From positions 124,001 through 188,000 of the forward strand of contig JACRMV010000004.1 in the NCBI GenBank assembly GCA_016235025.1: a stretch of DNA of 64,000 nt. Direction: 5' to 3'. This stretch comes from Rhodocyclales bacterium. GTDB lineage: Bacteria > Pseudomonadota > Gammaproteobacteria > Burkholderiales > Rhodocyclaceae. Below the pieces are notes generated by a model. It had not been told where the DNA came from. It did no database searches and was given only the letters and a program-made list of their open reading frames with translations. Below, one piece after another: positions 29,013-39,284 of this stretch (the stretch's first letter is position 1; the number at the start of each line of letters is the position of its first letter). The position numbers were made by a program, and so were the translations under genes.

Positions 29013-29230
29013 CGCCATGGAGGGTGAAGCCCTTGCTGTTTTTGATCCGCTTTTATCAGCTAGGGGTTAGCCCTTGGTTGGGGAATCATTGTCGGTTCAC
29101 TCCAAGCTGTTCATCATTTGCGATGGAAGCCTTGAGAAAATATGGTTTATGTTCCGGAGGGTGGCTGGCGCTACGACGTGTGGGGCGGTGTCATCCCTGG
29201 CATCCGGGCGGACATGACCCCGTGCCTTGA
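29009..29230 (+). CDS. yidD: Membrane protein insertion efficiency factor YidD
   Basis: The 73-aa protein contains the YidD pattern LIRFYQLGVSPWLGNHCRFTPSCSSFAMEAL with three conserved cysteines, then GRCHPWHPGG. It aids insertion of membrane proteins with YidC. It overlaps rnpA by 4 bp and precedes yidC by 53 bp, which is the standard order. Length and motif are complete. Confidence 0.95.
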   Translation: MTPWRVKPLLFLIRFYQLGVSPWLGNHCRFTPSCSSFAMEALRKYGLCSGGWLALRRVGRCHPWHPGGHDPVP

Positions 29231-29283
29231 GTGCACCAGATTCTTAACTCCCTTTTTACTTTAAAGTTACTTCCGAGAGCGCA

Positions 29284-30882
29284 ATGGATAACCGACAATT
29301 AAGTCTGTTTTTGGTTTTCAGTTTTTCGCTGGTCATGCTCTGGGATGGCTGGCAGAGACAGGGCCAGCCGAAAGTGCCCGCCGTAGCAAAAGCAGGTGTC
29401 GTTAGCGGAGTGCCTTCGCTTTCCAATCCTTCCGGGGGGGGTGGCCTTCCTGTCAGCCAGGCGGCTGTTGTGAAGGCCGCGACAACCACCATCGAGACGG
29501 ATGTGTATGCGGCTGATATTTCAGCGCAGGGCGGTGACATTACCCGCCTTGAGTTGCTCTCTCATCCAGCCACCCTCGACAAGACACGAAAATTCAGGCT
29601 GTTCGATAACGGGGAAAAGCACATCTATCTGGCGCAGTCTGGATTGATAGGCGAGGGGTTACCCAATCACAAGACGACATGGCACTTGATTGATGGCGAG
29701 CATCAACTGAAGCCCGGTGTGGATGAGTTATCTGTAAGATTGGAGGCTGATGCCGTAGGCGGAAGAAAGATAGTGAAGACTTACATCTTCCATCGCGCCA
29801 GTTATAAGATTGATATCCGTTATGAGGGGCTTCCGCCTGGAACCCCGGTTTATTATCAGTTCACTCGTGATGGAAAGCCGGCGGAAACGAAGAACAATCC
29901 CATGAATATGGGAATTACCACCTTTACCGGCCCTGCGGTGTTTACCGAAGCGAACAAGTTTCAAAAGGTAAATTTTGATGAGATTGCCGGCGGTAAAGCC
30001 AAATTTGCCACCAAGGCAAACGATGGCTGGATAGCGATGGTGCAGCACTATTTTGTAGCCGCCTGGTTGCCTCCAGAAGGTGTTGCGCGGGAGTTCTACA
30101 TGCGCACACTGGGTGACAACCTTTATGCGACTGGCACGATTCTGCCTGCCGGAGCTGATGGTGGAAGCACCATGTCACTGTACGCCGGTCCCCAGGAGCT
30201 CGATAAACTCAGGCAGCTTGCCCCCGGCCTTGAACTGGTGGTTGATTATGGCTGGTTAACGGTCATCGCTGCACCCTTGTTCTGGGTGTTGACCATGATT
30301 CATAAACTTACAGGCAACTGGGGGTGGGCGATTATCGGCCTTACCTTGCTGATAAAACTGGCGTTCTTTCCATTGTCTGCGGCAAGCTACAAGGCCATGG
30401 CCAAGATGAAGTTGCTCGCGCCGAAAATGGCCAGGCTCAAGGAGATCTATGGCGATGACAAGATGCGCCTGAATCAGGAAATGATGGCGCTCTACAAGAC
30501 GGAGAAGGTTAATCCGTTGGGTGGGTGTTTGCCGATCCTGGTGCAGATTCCGGTGTTCATTGCGCTTTACTGGGTGCTCCAGGGAACCGTCGAAATGCGC
30601 AACGCACCCTGGATCGGCTGGATCACCGACCTGTCGGCCCAGGATCCCTACTATGTCCTGCCATTGATCATGGGTGTCACCATGCTGGTGCAAACAAAGC
30701 TTAACCCCGCTCCACCAGATCCCATGCAGGCCAAGGTGATGCTCATCATGCCGGTTGTGTTCACCGTGATGTTCCTGTTCTTCCCGGCCGGATTGGTGCT
30801 TTACTGGACAGTAAATAACCTGCTTTCCATTGCGCAGCAGTGGCAGATTACCCGACTCATTACGGCGGCAGGCAAGACGTAG
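29284..30882 (+). CDS. yidC: Membrane protein insertase YidC
   Basis: The 532-aa protein has the Gram-negative YidC plan: an N-terminal signal anchor (about 6-20), a large periplasmic domain (about 50-310), then the 60KD_IMP core with several membrane helices (about 335-520). It inserts proteins such as ATP synthase subunit c into the inner membrane; the atp operon lies downstream in the same stretch of chromosome. A short glycine-rich linker (SGGGGLP) follows the signal anchor. Confidence 0.97.
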   Translation: MDNRQLSLFLVFSFSLVMLWDGWQRQGQPKVPAVAKAGVVSGVPSLSNPSGGGGLPVSQAAVVKAATTTIETDVYAADISAQGGDITRLELLSHPATLDKTRKFRLFDNGEKHIYLAQSGLIGEGLPNHKTTWHLIDGEHQLKPGVDELSVRLEADAVGGRKIVKTYIFHRASYKIDIRYEGLPPGTPVYYQFTRDGKPAETKNNPMNMGITTFTGPAVFTEANKFQKVNFDEIAGGKAKFATKANDGWIAMVQHYFVAAWLPPEGVAREFYMRTLGDNLYATGTILPAGADGGSTMSLYAGPQELDKLRQLAPGLELVVDYGWLTVIAAPLFWVLTMIHKLTGNWGWAIIGLTLLIKLAFFPLSAASYKAMAKMKLLAPKMARLKEIYGDDKMRLNQEMMALYKTEKVNPLGGCLPILVQIPVFIALYWVLQGTVEMRNAPWIGWITDLSAQDPYYVLPLIMGVTMLVQTKLNPAPPDPMQAKVMLIMPVVFTVMFLFFPAGLVLYWTVNNLLSIAQQWQITRLITAAGKT

Positions 30883-30974
30883 CAACGACCAGGTTTCCTC
30901 TGGGTGATTCGTCTCGATTTATCGAATAAGAGGAGAGGCGTTCGGGGTGGATATTCACCCTGGAGAGTTCGCTG

Positions 30975-32321
30975 ATGATGTTGCCCGGCTCCCATACCAT
31001 TGCTGCCATTGCGACCGCCCCGGGGCGGGGCGGGATTGGCGTGGTACGCGTTTCCGGGCGGGAGTTGCTGTCCTTTGTGCAGCGTCTTTGCCGCCGTGAG
31101 CCTCTACCCCGCCATGCCACCATCGCCGACTTTCTGGCAGCCGATGGCTCATCGATAGACCGGGGCATTCTGCTTTACTTTCCGGCCCCCCACTCATTTA
31201 CGGGTGAAGATGTGCTGGAACTGCATGGACATGGGGGACCCGTGGTGATGCAGATGTTGCTGGCACGCTGCGTCGAACTGGGGGCACGAATTGCCGAACC
31301 GGGTGAATTTACCCGGCGTGCCTTTCTCAATGAAAAAATTGACCTGGCTCAGGCCGAGGCAGTCGCTGACTTGATTGATGCGACAACAGCGGCAGCGGCA
31401 CGTTCTGCTGTGCGCTCTTTGTCGGGTGAGTTCTCGCGTGAAGTTCATGCGCTGGTGCAGCGTTTGATTGAACTCCGCATGCTGATTGAGGCTACGCTCG
31501 ATTTCCCGGAGGAGGAAATCGATATTCTTCAGGATACCGATGCGAAGCAACGCTTGCGCGCTTTGCGTGAAGACCTTGACGATCTCCGTGCTCGCGCCCG
31601 GGCCGGGAGTGTGTTGCGTTCAGGCCTGCATGTGGTGCTGGCGGGATTGCCGAATGCAGGCAAGTCATCTTTACTGAATCGCCTTGCCGGTGAAGATCGT
31701 GCCATTGTGACCGAGGTGGCGGGTACGACGCGCGATGCGGTGCGTGAAACCATACAGATTTCAGGAATCCCATTGCACATTATTGATACCGCCGGGCTGC
31801 GCGATACAGAGGATGTAGTCGAGCGTCTGGGCATCGAGCGTACATGGCGGGAGATCGAACGGGCGGATGTAATCCTTCAACTGGTCGATGCGCGTACGGG
31901 AATAACTCCGGCAGACCAGGCGATCACAGCCCGGTTACCGGTGCAAGTTGAACGCATAGTGATTGAAAACAAGTGCGACTTGGCACATAAAAATGCTCGG
32001 CATTTTGAGTTAAATGGGCGGGTGCATTTGTTGCTGTCTGCGCGCACTGGCGAAGGCATCAGTTTGCTGCATGATGAGCTGCTGCGTGTAGCGGGTTGGT
32101 GCGGCACGGGTGAGGATGTTGTGCTTGCCCGTGAGCGCCATCTTGCAGCCCTCAATGCTGCCTCCGAAAAGTCGGCGCTGGCAGAGCGGCGACTTGGGCA
32201 GGTCGAGTTGTGTGCCGAGGAGTTGCGGCTTGCCCAGGAAGCCTTGGCCAGCATCACCGGTGAATTTACCGCAGATGATTTGCTTGGTCAGATTTTCTCA
32301 AGATTTTGTATTGGCAAGTGA
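30975..32321 (+). CDS. mnmE: tRNA-modification GTPase MnmE
   Basis: The 448-aa protein has the N-terminal formyl-THF-binding domain ([12 protein letters not shown]), a G domain inserted in a helical domain ([24 protein letters not shown]), and the catalytic C-terminal FCIGK. With MnmG it modifies the wobble uridine of certain tRNAs. The start ATG follows GGAGAG. A dispersed repeat encodes [11 protein letters not shown] near residue 398. Two parS sites separate it from mnmG. Confidence 0.96.
   Translation: MMLPGSHTIAAIATAPGRGGIGVVRVSGRELLSFVQRLCRREPLPRHATIADFLAADGSSIDRGILLYFPAPHSFTGEDVLELHGHGGPVVMQMLLARCVELGARIAEPGEFTRRAFLNEKIDLAQAEAVADLIDATTAAAARSAVRSLSGEFSREVHALVQRLIELRMLIEATLDFPEEEIDILQDTDAKQRLRALREDLDDLRARARAGSVLRSGLHVVLAGLPNAGKSSLLNRLAGEDRAIVTEVAGTTRDAVRETIQISGIPLHIIDTAGLRDTEDVVERLGIERTWREIERADVILQLVDARTGITPADQAITARLPVQVERIVIENKCDLAHKNARHFELNGRVHLLLSARTGEGISLLHDELLRVAGWCGTGEDVVLARERHLAALNAASEKSALAERRLGQVELCAEELRLAQEALASITGEFTADDLLGQIFSRFCIGK
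32166..32191 (+). repeat. Dispersed 25-bp repeat, copy 7
   Basis: Forward copy in mnmE (GAAAAGTCGGCGCTGGCAGA), sense, read in a second frame as EKSALAERR. Confidence 0.75.
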
Positions 32322-32351
32322 TTCGACTTTCTGAAGCATGCCGGTAAATGT

Positions 32352-32367
32352 TGTTTCACGTGAAACA
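32352..32367. promoter_or_regulatory. parS: parS site 1
   Basis: TGTTTCACGTGAAACA is a perfect match to the ParB-binding palindrome, between mnmE and mnmG, about 3.4 kb before parB. Confidence 0.95.
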
Positions 32368-32386
32368 AAGGGTTGTGTGCCAAGTT

Positions 32387-32402
32387 TGTTTCACGTGAAA
32401 CC
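32387..32402. promoter_or_regulatory. parS: parS site 2
   Basis: TGTTTCACGTGAAACC matches 15 of 16 positions of the palindrome. It starts 35 bp after site 1. Confidence 0.92.
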
Positions 32403-32470
32403 AATAGCGTTTAGCGTTTTGATTTATGGCGGCGTATGATTGCGCCTCTTCTGGTTTGGATAAAACAAAC

Positions 32471-34348
32471 GTGCATTTCCCAACATCATTTGATGTGATC
32501 GTGATTGGCGGCGGCCATGCTGGCACCGAGGCGGCGCTTGCTTCGGCGCGCAGTGGGGCGAGTACGCTTTTGCTTACGCACAATATCGAAACCCTCGGGG
32601 CAATGTCGTGCAATCCGTCCATTGGCGGCATCGGCAAGGGTCATCTGGTCAAGGAAATTGACGCGCTGGGTGGTGTCATGGCAGTAGCGACGGATGAAGC
32701 CGGGATTCAATTTCGGATTCTTAATGCTTCCAAGGGGCCGGCGGTGCGCGCAACCCGCGCCCAGGCAGACCGCCAGCTTTATAAGCGGGCGATTCGTCAG
32801 CGCTTGGAAAATCAGCCGAATCTCACGCTGTTCCAGCAGGCTGCTGACGACCTGATGGTGACTGGCGATCAGGTTCAGGGCGTCGTCACTCAGCTTGGTG
32901 TTTGCTTCAAGGCCCCGGCTGTGGTGCTGACGGCTGGCACTTTTCTGAATGGTTTGGTGCATGTTGGGTTGGAACACTATCCGGCTGGCCGGTTTGGTGA
33001 TCCGGCGGCAATTTCGCTCGCTCGTCGACTGAAGGAATTGAATTTACCGATAGGGCGTCTGAAAACCGGAACGCCGCCGCGACTGGATGGGCGATCGATT
33101 GATTTTTCGGTGATGGAGCGGCAGCCGGGGGACGATCCGGTGCCGGTGTTTTCGTTCATTGGCTCGGCTGCTTCGCATCCCCGGCAGGTGCCGTGCTGGA
33201 TCACACATACCAATGCGCGCACCCATGAAATCATTCGGGCCGGTCTCGATCGCTCGCCCATGTTTACCGGTGTCATCGAGGGCGTCGGGCCGCGTTATTG
33301 CCCATCGATCGAAGACAAGATTCACCGCTTTGCCGGCAAGGACAGCCATCAGATTTTCATGGAGCCCGAAGGGCTGGAGACGCATGAGATTTACCCGCAA
33401 GGGGTGTCCACCAGCTTGCCATTCGATGTCCAGCTTGCGCTGATCCGTTCGATTCGGGGGTTGGAGCAGGCTCATATCACGCGACCTGGATATGCCATCG
33501 AGTATGACTATTTTGATCCAAGAAATCTCAAGGCCAGCTTGGAAACCAAATCCATTTCCGGCCTGTTTTTCGCCGGGCAAATCAATGGCACAACGGGCTA
33601 TGAGGAGGCGGCTGCACAGGGATTGCTGGCCGGCTTGAATGCTTCCCGTCATGCACGGCAATTGCCATCCTGGTCGCCGCGGCGGGATCAGGCCTACCTT
33701 GGGGTATTGGTGGATGACCTGATTACGCGGGGCGTTTCTGAGCCGTACCGGATGTTCACCAGTCGTGCCGAATACCGATTATCCCTGCGTGAAGACAACG
33801 CCGACCTGCGCTTGACTGAGCTTGGCCGTGAACTGGGTTTGGTCGATGATCAGCGCTGGAATATCTTCAATCGCAAACGCGATGCGATAGCCGCTGAAAT
33901 CGAGCGCATGAAGAGTACCTGGGTCAATCCCCGGCTGGTTTCCGACAGTGAAGCGACTCGTGTGCTGGGCAAGCCGCTGGAGCGGGAATATAACTTGTTT
34001 GATCTGCTTCGGCGCCCGGATGTGAGCTACTCCAGCCTGATGAGCCTGACTGGAGCGAGTGGCGGAATCATCCATCCCGAGGTTGTTGAACAAATCGATG
34101 TGCAAGCCAAGTATCAGGGATATATCGAGCGTCAAAAAGACGAGGTGGCCAAAAGCCTCGCGCACGAATCAGCCCCCATTCCTGCGGGCATGGAATACAA
34201 CGAAGTTCACGGACTTTCCATTGAAGTGCGCCAGCGGCTGAGCCAGGCGCGGCCCGAAACGGTTGGACAGGCCTCGCGAGTGCAAGGGGTGACGCCGGCA
34301 GCCATTTCCCTGCTGCTGGTCCATTTGAAGCGTCGGCAGACGGCATGA
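32471..34348 (+). CDS. mnmG: tRNA uridine-5-carboxymethylaminomethyl synthase subunit MnmG
   Basis: MnmG is the FAD-dependent partner of MnmE. FAD motif [11 protein letters not shown] is at the N-terminus; the second signature [11 protein letters not shown] and the [16 protein letters not shown] region are intact, and the C-terminal MnmE-binding helices are present. I take GTG 32471 (625 aa) because [14 protein letters not shown] lines up with the family's start and length (about 629). ATG 32426 would add 15 residues without a ribosome site. The stop overlaps rsmG as ATGA. Confidence 0.95.
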   Translation: MHFPTSFDVIVIGGGHAGTEAALASARSGASTLLLTHNIETLGAMSCNPSIGGIGKGHLVKEIDALGGVMAVATDEAGIQFRILNASKGPAVRATRAQADRQLYKRAIRQRLENQPNLTLFQQAADDLMVTGDQVQGVVTQLGVCFKAPAVVLTAGTFLNGLVHVGLEHYPAGRFGDPAAISLARRLKELNLPIGRLKTGTPPRLDGRSIDFSVMERQPGDDPVPVFSFIGSAASHPRQVPCWITHTNARTHEIIRAGLDRSPMFTGVIEGVGPRYCPSIEDKIHRFAGKDSHQIFMEPEGLETHEIYPQGVSTSLPFDVQLALIRSIRGLEQAHITRPGYAIEYDYFDPRNLKASLETKSISGLFFAGQINGTTGYEEAAAQGLLAGLNASRHARQLPSWSPRRDQAYLGVLVDDLITRGVSEPYRMFTSRAEYRLSLREDNADLRLTELGRELGLVDDQRWNIFNRKRDAIAAEIERMKSTWVNPRLVSDSEATRVLGKPLEREYNLFDLLRRPDVSYSSLMSLTGASGGIIHPEVVEQIDVQAKYQGYIERQKDEVAKSLAHESAPIPAGMEYNEVHGLSIEVRQRLSQARPETVGQASRVQGVTPAAISLLLVHLKRRQTA

Positions 34349-34980
34349 CGCTGGATGCGCGCTTGCAGCATGGGCTGGCCGAGCTGGGTCTGGATCTTCC
34401 ACCGGAAGCCGTAAACCGCTTGCTCGCCTATCTTGCACTGCTGAAGAAATGGAATGCGATCTACAACCTCACGGCAATTCGCGATGAAGACCAGATGTTG
34501 GTGCAACACCTGCTGGATTCGCTTTCTGTACTTCCTGTGCTGGAGAAGTCGGCGCTGGCGGGACGGCGCTGGGCGGATGTCGGCAGCGGTGCCGGCTTGC
34601 CCGGAATACCGCTCGCGATTGCCTGCCCTGAGATGGCTATGAGTCTGGTCGAAGCGGTGGAAAAAAAGACGGTATTCCAGCGCCAGGCAAAAATCGAACT
34701 GGGGCTGGCCAATCTGACTGTTGTTGGCGGTCGGGTCGAGCAGTTGTCGGCAGGCGGTTTCGATGCGGTCATCTCGCGCGCCTTTGCCTCGCTGGCGGAT
34801 TTTGTCGGGCTTGCCGGTCATCTGCCGGGCCCACACGGCAAGCTGTACGCAATGAAAGGACGCCTGCCGCAGGATGAGATCGAGCAACTGCCGGCCGCAT
34901 GGCGAGTACTTGAAAATGCTTCGCTGCATGTTCCGGGATTGGATGCCCAGCGCTGTTTGATTGTTCTCCAGAAAGACTGA
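34345..34980 (+). CDS. rsmG: 16S rRNA (guanine-527 N7) methyltransferase
   Basis: The 211-aa protein has the RsmG SAM site [15 protein letters not shown] and the upstream [12 protein letters not shown] motif. It methylates G527 of 16S rRNA. A repeat copy encodes [14 protein letters not shown] immediately before the SAM loop and seems to lengthen that linker compared with E. coli. It overlaps mnmG by 4 bp and parA by 1 bp. Confidence 0.96.
   Translation: MTLDARLQHGLAELGLDLPPEAVNRLLAYLALLKKWNAIYNLTAIRDEDQMLVQHLLDSLSVLPVLEKSALAGRRWADVGSGAGLPGIPLAIACPEMAMSLVEAVEKKTVFQRQAKIELGLANLTVVGGRVEQLSAGGFDAVISRAFASLADFVGLAGHLPGPHGKLYAMKGRLPQDEIEQLPAAWRVLENASLHVPGLDAQRCLIVLQKD
34542..34568 (+). repeat. Dispersed 25-bp repeat, copy 8
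   Basis: Full-length forward copy (AAGTCGGCGCTGGCGGGACG) in rsmG, sense, read EKSALAGRR, directly before the SAM-binding loop. Confidence 0.8.
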
Positions 34981-35756
34981 TGATGCACATATTTGCCATA
35001 GCAAACCAGAAAGGCGGCGTCGGGAAAACCACGACGGCGGTCAATCTGGCAGCTGCCCTTGCCGCCAGTGGCCAGCGTACCTTGCTGGTTGATCTTGATC
35101 CGCAGGGAAACGCTACCATGGGCAGCGGGGTTGATAAGCGAAACCTTCGCTCTTCGGTGTACCAGGTGCTGCTTCAGCTTGCCACGCTCGCCGAGGCGCG
35201 TGCGCCATCGCCTTCCGGCAAGTTCGACGTATTGCCCGCCAACCGTGACCTGGCAGGTGCCGAAGTCGAACTGGTTGATCTTGATTTGCGCGAGATGCGG
35301 CTCAAGGCCGCTTTGGCCGCGCACCGGGATGATTATGATTTCGTCCTGATCGATTGCCCGCCGTCACTTTCCATGCTGACTCTTAACGGCCTATGCGCAG
35401 CGCATGGTGTGATCATTCCCATGCAATGTGAATACTACGCGCTGGAAGGCCTTTCCGATCTGGTCAATACGATCAAGAAAGTGCACGCCAATCTCAATCA
35501 CGAACTCAAGGTCATCGGCTTGCTGCGGGTCATGTTCGATCCGCGCAATACCTTGTCGAACCAGGTTTCGGCGCAGCTTGAACAGCATTTTGGCGACAAG
35601 GTGTTCAAAACCCTGGTACCACGCAACGTGCGTCTGGCAGAGGCTCCCAGCTACGGGGTGCCGGGTGTGCTGTTCGACAAGGCTGCCAAGGGTGCGCAGG
35701 CCTATCTCGCGTTTGCCAGCGAAATGATCGAGCGGGTTAATCACTGGAAGGAATGA
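34980..35756 (+). CDS. parA: Chromosome partitioning ATPase ParA
   Basis: The 258-aa protein has the deviant Walker A KGGVGKTTTAVNL (about 12-24) and DLDPQGNAT, typical of chromosomal ParA/Soj. It drives origin segregation together with ParB bound at parS. Its first ATG (a second lies at codon 2) overlaps the rsmG stop. parB begins 1 bp after its stop. Confidence 0.96.
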   Translation: MMHIFAIANQKGGVGKTTTAVNLAAALAASGQRTLLVDLDPQGNATMGSGVDKRNLRSSVYQVLLQLATLAEARAPSPSGKFDVLPANRDLAGAEVELVDLDLREMRLKAALAAHRDDYDFVLIDCPPSLSMLTLNGLCAAHGVIIPMQCEYYALEGLSDLVNTIKKVHANLNHELKVIGLLRVMFDPRNTLSNQVSAQLEQHFGDKVFKTLVPRNVRLAEAPSYGVPGVLFDKAAKGAQAYLAFASEMIERVNHWKE

Positions 35757-35757
35757 A

Positions 35758-36609
35758 ATGAATGCAACGCGAATGAAAGGGTTGGGGCGGGGCCTCGACA
35801 GCCTGCTGGACCCGGAAACCACAAGCAGGTCACAGCGCCAGGATACCTTGTCGCTGGACGCATTGCAGCCGGGGAAATATCAGCCACGCACCCGCATGGA
35901 TCCGGGCTCGCTGGAAGAGCTTGCTGCCTCAATCAAGGCGCAGGGCTTGATCCAGCCCATTTCAGTGCGACCGGTTGGCGCGGAACGTTACGAGATCATC
36001 GCCGGTGAGCGGCGCTGGCGTGCAGCCCGGATTGCCGGTCTGGTTGAGGTTCCGGTGCTGATTCGTGATATTCCTGATGATGCGACACTGGCTATTTCCC
36101 TGATCGAAAATATCCAGCGCGAAGACCTGAATCCACTGGAAGAGGCAGCCGGAATCCAGCGCCTGATCGACGAATTCGGCATGACGCATCAGCAAGCGGC
36201 GGATGCGGTAGGGCGGTCGCGGTCGGCTGCTTCCAACCTGTTGCGCTTGCTGCAACTGGCCAAGCCGGCACAGGATATGTTGATGGCGGGTGACATCGAA
36301 ATGGGCCATGCCCGCGCTTTGCTGCCGCTGGAAAAGAATGAACAGAGCCGTCTGGCTGCCTTGATTGCCGATAAGGGTTACTCGGTTCGTGAAGCAGAAC
36401 GATTGGTGGCGCACGAGATGAACCCACCCCAGAAGAGGGCGGCCGAGTTCCAGCCAAATCGCGATTTGTTGCGCCTGGAAGAAGATTTATCGGATCGCCT
36501 GGGGGCGACGGTTAAAATTATGGCAAATCGCAAGGGCATCGGAAGTCTGACCATTCGATTTGGCAGTCTGGATCAGCTAGACGGGTTACTGGCGCGGCTT
36601 GGCGAGTAA
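35758..36609 (+). CDS. parB: Chromosome partitioning protein ParB
   Basis: The 283-aa protein has the CTP-binding motif GERRWRAARIAG and the ENIQREDLNPLEEA box. The DNA-binding helix-turn-helix follows (MTHQQAADAVGRSRSAASNLLRLLQL), and a C-terminal dimer domain closes it. It loads at the two parS sites 3.4 kb upstream and slides along DNA. GGAAG precedes the ATG. Confidence 0.96.
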   Translation: MNATRMKGLGRGLDSLLDPETTSRSQRQDTLSLDALQPGKYQPRTRMDPGSLEELAASIKAQGLIQPISVRPVGAERYEIIAGERRWRAARIAGLVEVPVLIRDIPDDATLAISLIENIQREDLNPLEEAAGIQRLIDEFGMTHQQAADAVGRSRSAASNLLRLLQLAKPAQDMLMAGDIEMGHARALLPLEKNEQSRLAALIADKGYSVREAERLVAHEMNPPQKRAAEFQPNRDLLRLEEDLSDRLGATVKIMANRKGIGSLTIRFGSLDQLDGLLARLGE

Positions 36610-36701
36610 TGTTCGTTTTTCCTAAGCATAAAAAGGCAGACCGCCATGAAACGGGCCAAGCGCAGTCTTGTAAAAGATGCATGCTGCGACGCAACAAAAA
36701 G

Positions 36702-36730
36702 TTGACAGGACGTATCCGAGCATTTAACAT
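36702..36730 (+). promoter_or_regulatory. Probable atp operon promoter
   Basis: TTGACA, 17-bp spacer, TAACAT, in the 138-bp gap between parB and atpI. Confidence 0.55.
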
Positions 36731-36747
36731 GCGCGGGCTTTGTTTGG

Positions 36748-37095
36748 ATGCAGTATGTAATGTATAAGACTGTCGTCCTGCAATTGGCCGCAATTCTGAT
36801 CGTAGCTGCCCTGGTTGGATTTTGGCTGGGTGAGCGCGATGCGATATCCGTGTTGCTTGGGGGTGCGGCCTACCTTGTTCCAAACGCGTTGTTCGTTGTG
36901 AGGCTCTCAGCTACCGCAGGCAGCGGCCAGGCGAGTGGCGCGACATTTTTTGTTGGCGAGTTGCTCAAGATTCTCTCAACGCTGGTGATTTTGACGTTAG
37001 CGCAAAAGTTCTACGACGTGCAGTGGCTGGCAATGCTCGGCGGGCTTTTTGTGGCTTTGAAGGCAAACCTGTTTGCATTTTTGTTAAAAAACTGA
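36748..37095 (+). CDS. atpI: ATP synthase subunit I
   Basis: The 115-aa protein has four predicted membrane helices and the AtpI look (GWL-type start, then [18 protein letters not shown]). It helps assemble the c-ring and is the usual first gene of the operon. An alternative ATG lies at codon 5. It stops 1 bp before atpB. Confidence 0.88.
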   Translation: MQYVMYKTVVLQLAAILIVAALVGFWLGERDAISVLLGGAAYLVPNALFVVRLSATAGSGQASGATFFVGELLKILSTLVILTLAQKFYDVQWLAMLGGLFVALKANLFAFLLKN

Positions 37096-37096
37096 C

Positions 37097-37924
37097 ATGG
37101 CATCTGGCACTGAAGAACACGCCCTGACCGCGGGCGACTACATAGTCCACCACCTGACTCATCTCACGAGCACTGGACACAAGCAGGCTTCCGTTATTGA
37201 CTGGACCGTGATTAACGTCGATACGCTGTTCTGGTCTATTGGCATGGGGCTGCTGGCGGTTTTCCTGTTGGCGCGGGCGGCGAGAAATGCGACATCCGGG
37301 GTTCCCGGCCGCTTTCAGGCAGCCGTCGAAATTCTGGTTGAAATGGTCGAAACCCAGTCAAAGTCGATAGTGCACGGAGATCGCAGTTTCATCGCCCCGG
37401 TGGCGCTGACGGTCTTCATGTGGGTTCTATTCATGAATGCCATGGACTTTTTGCCGGTCGACCTGTTGCCCAACATCGGCGCGATGTTGGGTTTCCATTA
37501 TCAGCGCGTGGTCCCGACAGCCGATTTGAACGGCACCCTGGGCATGTCGATCGGCGTGTTGCTGCTCTGCCTGTACTACAACATCAAGGTCAAGGGGCTG
37601 GGTGGATGGGTGCATGAGCTATTTACTGCTCCATTCGGTAATCATCCGTTGCTCTATCCAGTCAACTTTGCAATGCAGTTGATTGAATTTACCGCCAAAA
37701 CGGTTTCACATGGCATGCGGCTGTTCGGCAACATGTACGCTGGTGAATTGGTGTTCATGCTGATTGCGCTGATGGGCAGTACGGCGACAGTAGGTGGATT
37801 CCTGGGCCATGTGGTTGCCGGCTCGATCTGGGCAATCTTTCATATTCTGATTGTCGTTCTGCAAGCTTTCATCTTCATGATGCTGACACTGGTGTATATC
37901 GGCCAGGCACATGAAAGTCACTAA
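37097..37924 (+). CDS. atpB: ATP synthase F0 subunit a
   Basis: The 275-aa integral protein carries the proton half-channels. The essential arginine is visible in the [14 protein letters not shown] segment (about 213-225). Five to six membrane helices are predicted. The N-terminal segment before the first helix is typical of Betaproteobacterial forms ([16 protein letters not shown]). It works with the c-ring encoded next. Confidence 0.96.
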   Translation: MASGTEEHALTAGDYIVHHLTHLTSTGHKQASVIDWTVINVDTLFWSIGMGLLAVFLLARAARNATSGVPGRFQAAVEILVEMVETQSKSIVHGDRSFIAPVALTVFMWVLFMNAMDFLPVDLLPNIGAMLGFHYQRVVPTADLNGTLGMSIGVLLLCLYYNIKVKGLGGWVHELFTAPFGNHPLLYPVNFAMQLIEFTAKTVSHGMRLFGNMYAGELVFMLIALMGSTATVGGFLGHVVAGSIWAIFHILIVVLQAFIFMMLTLVYIGQAHESH

Positions 37925-37957
37925 TTAAATCGTCTCATCTGTTTGTTGCTTCACTAA

Positions 37958-38224
<267 letters not shown>

Positions 38225-38255
38225 TTGCTCCTTCATTGCTTAAAGGAGCGATAAC

Positions 38256-38726
38256 GTGAATCTGAACGCAACACTGTTTGCCCAGCTGATTGTGTTCTTC
38301 ATTCTGGCGTGGTTCACGATGAAGTTCGTGTGGCCGCCCATCATGAAGGCGCTTGATGAACGTGCAGGCAAGATCGCTGACGGGCTCGCGGCTGCGGACA
38401 GGGCGAAAACCGATCTGGCACTGGCTGAGAAAAAGGCGACTGACGAACTGCGCAAGGCGCGTGAGTCTGCTGCCGAGTTTCGTTCTGGCGCTGAAAAGCA
38501 GGCAGCGCAGCTGCTTGAAGAGGCGCGCAACGAAGCGACTCGTATCGTGTCTGCTGCCCGTGAAGCGGCTGAAGCCGAGGCGGGCGTGGCGGCGCAGCGC
38601 GCCAAAGAGGCCTTGCGTGACCAGGTTGCCCAGTTGGCAGTTGCTGGCGCCGAAAAGATTCTGCGCAAGGAAATCAATGTCCAGGTCCATGCCGAGTTGC
38701 TGACGCAGCTTAAGTCGGAACTGTAA
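38256..38726 (+). CDS. atpF: ATP synthase F0 subunit b
   Basis: The 156-aa protein has one N-terminal membrane helix (about 5-26) followed by a long charged alpha-helical stalk, ending in the delta-binding tail. It is the peripheral stator. Length is standard. AAAGGAG precedes the GTG-ATG start region. Confidence 0.96.
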   Translation: MNLNATLFAQLIVFFILAWFTMKFVWPPIMKALDERAGKIADGLAAADRAKTDLALAEKKATDELRKARESAAEFRSGAEKQAAQLLEEARNEATRIVSAAREAAEAEAGVAAQRAKEALRDQVAQLAVAGAEKILRKEINVQVHAELLTQLKSEL

Positions 38727-38731
38727 CGATC

Positions 38732-39274
38732 ATGGCTGAAAACGTCACCCTTGCACGACCCTATGCCGAGGCGGCCTTCCAGTTGGCGAGGGGTGCCGGC
38801 GCGGAAGCAATGGCAGCTTGGTCAGGTACCCTGGCGCATCTTGCGGCCGCTGTTTCTCGCCCCGAAATGGAAGAGTGCATTGGTAATCCGCGTTTAAGTC
38901 CGGATCAGCTGACACAGCTTTGCATCGATATTTCAGGCCAAACCCTGACGCCCGAGCAGCAGAATTTCATTCGGGTGCTGGTGGGAAATAACCGTTTGGT
39001 CGTCTTGCCGGAGATTAGCGTACTTTACGATTCGCTCAAGCATGCACAAGAGGGGATCAAGGATGCCGAGATTACTTCCGCATTCGCTCTGGATGATGCT
39101 GCACTGAAAAGTCTTGTGACTGAACTGGGGCGCAAGTTTGGCTGCCAGATTCAGGCGACCGTCAAGGTTGATCCCGCGCTTATTGGCGGTGTCCGAATTG
39201 CTGTTGGTGATGAGGTAATCGATGCCTCCGTCCGCGGCAAACTCTCCGCAATGGCCACTGCGCTAAAGAACTAG
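38732..39274 (+). CDS. atpH: ATP synthase F1 subunit delta
   Basis: The 180-aa protein begins [12 protein letters not shown], the delta-subunit signature, and ends with a beta-rich domain ([24 protein letters not shown]). It joins the stalk to the F1 head. It starts 5 bp after atpF. Confidence 0.96.
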   Translation: MAENVTLARPYAEAAFQLARGAGAEAMAAWSGTLAHLAAAVSRPEMEECIGNPRLSPDQLTQLCIDISGQTLTPEQQNFIRVLVGNNRLVVLPEISVLYDSLKHAQEGIKDAEITSAFALDDAALKSLVTELGRKFGCQIQATVKVDPALIGGVRIAVGDEVIDASVRGKLSAMATALKN

Positions 39275-39284
39275 GAGTTATTTA

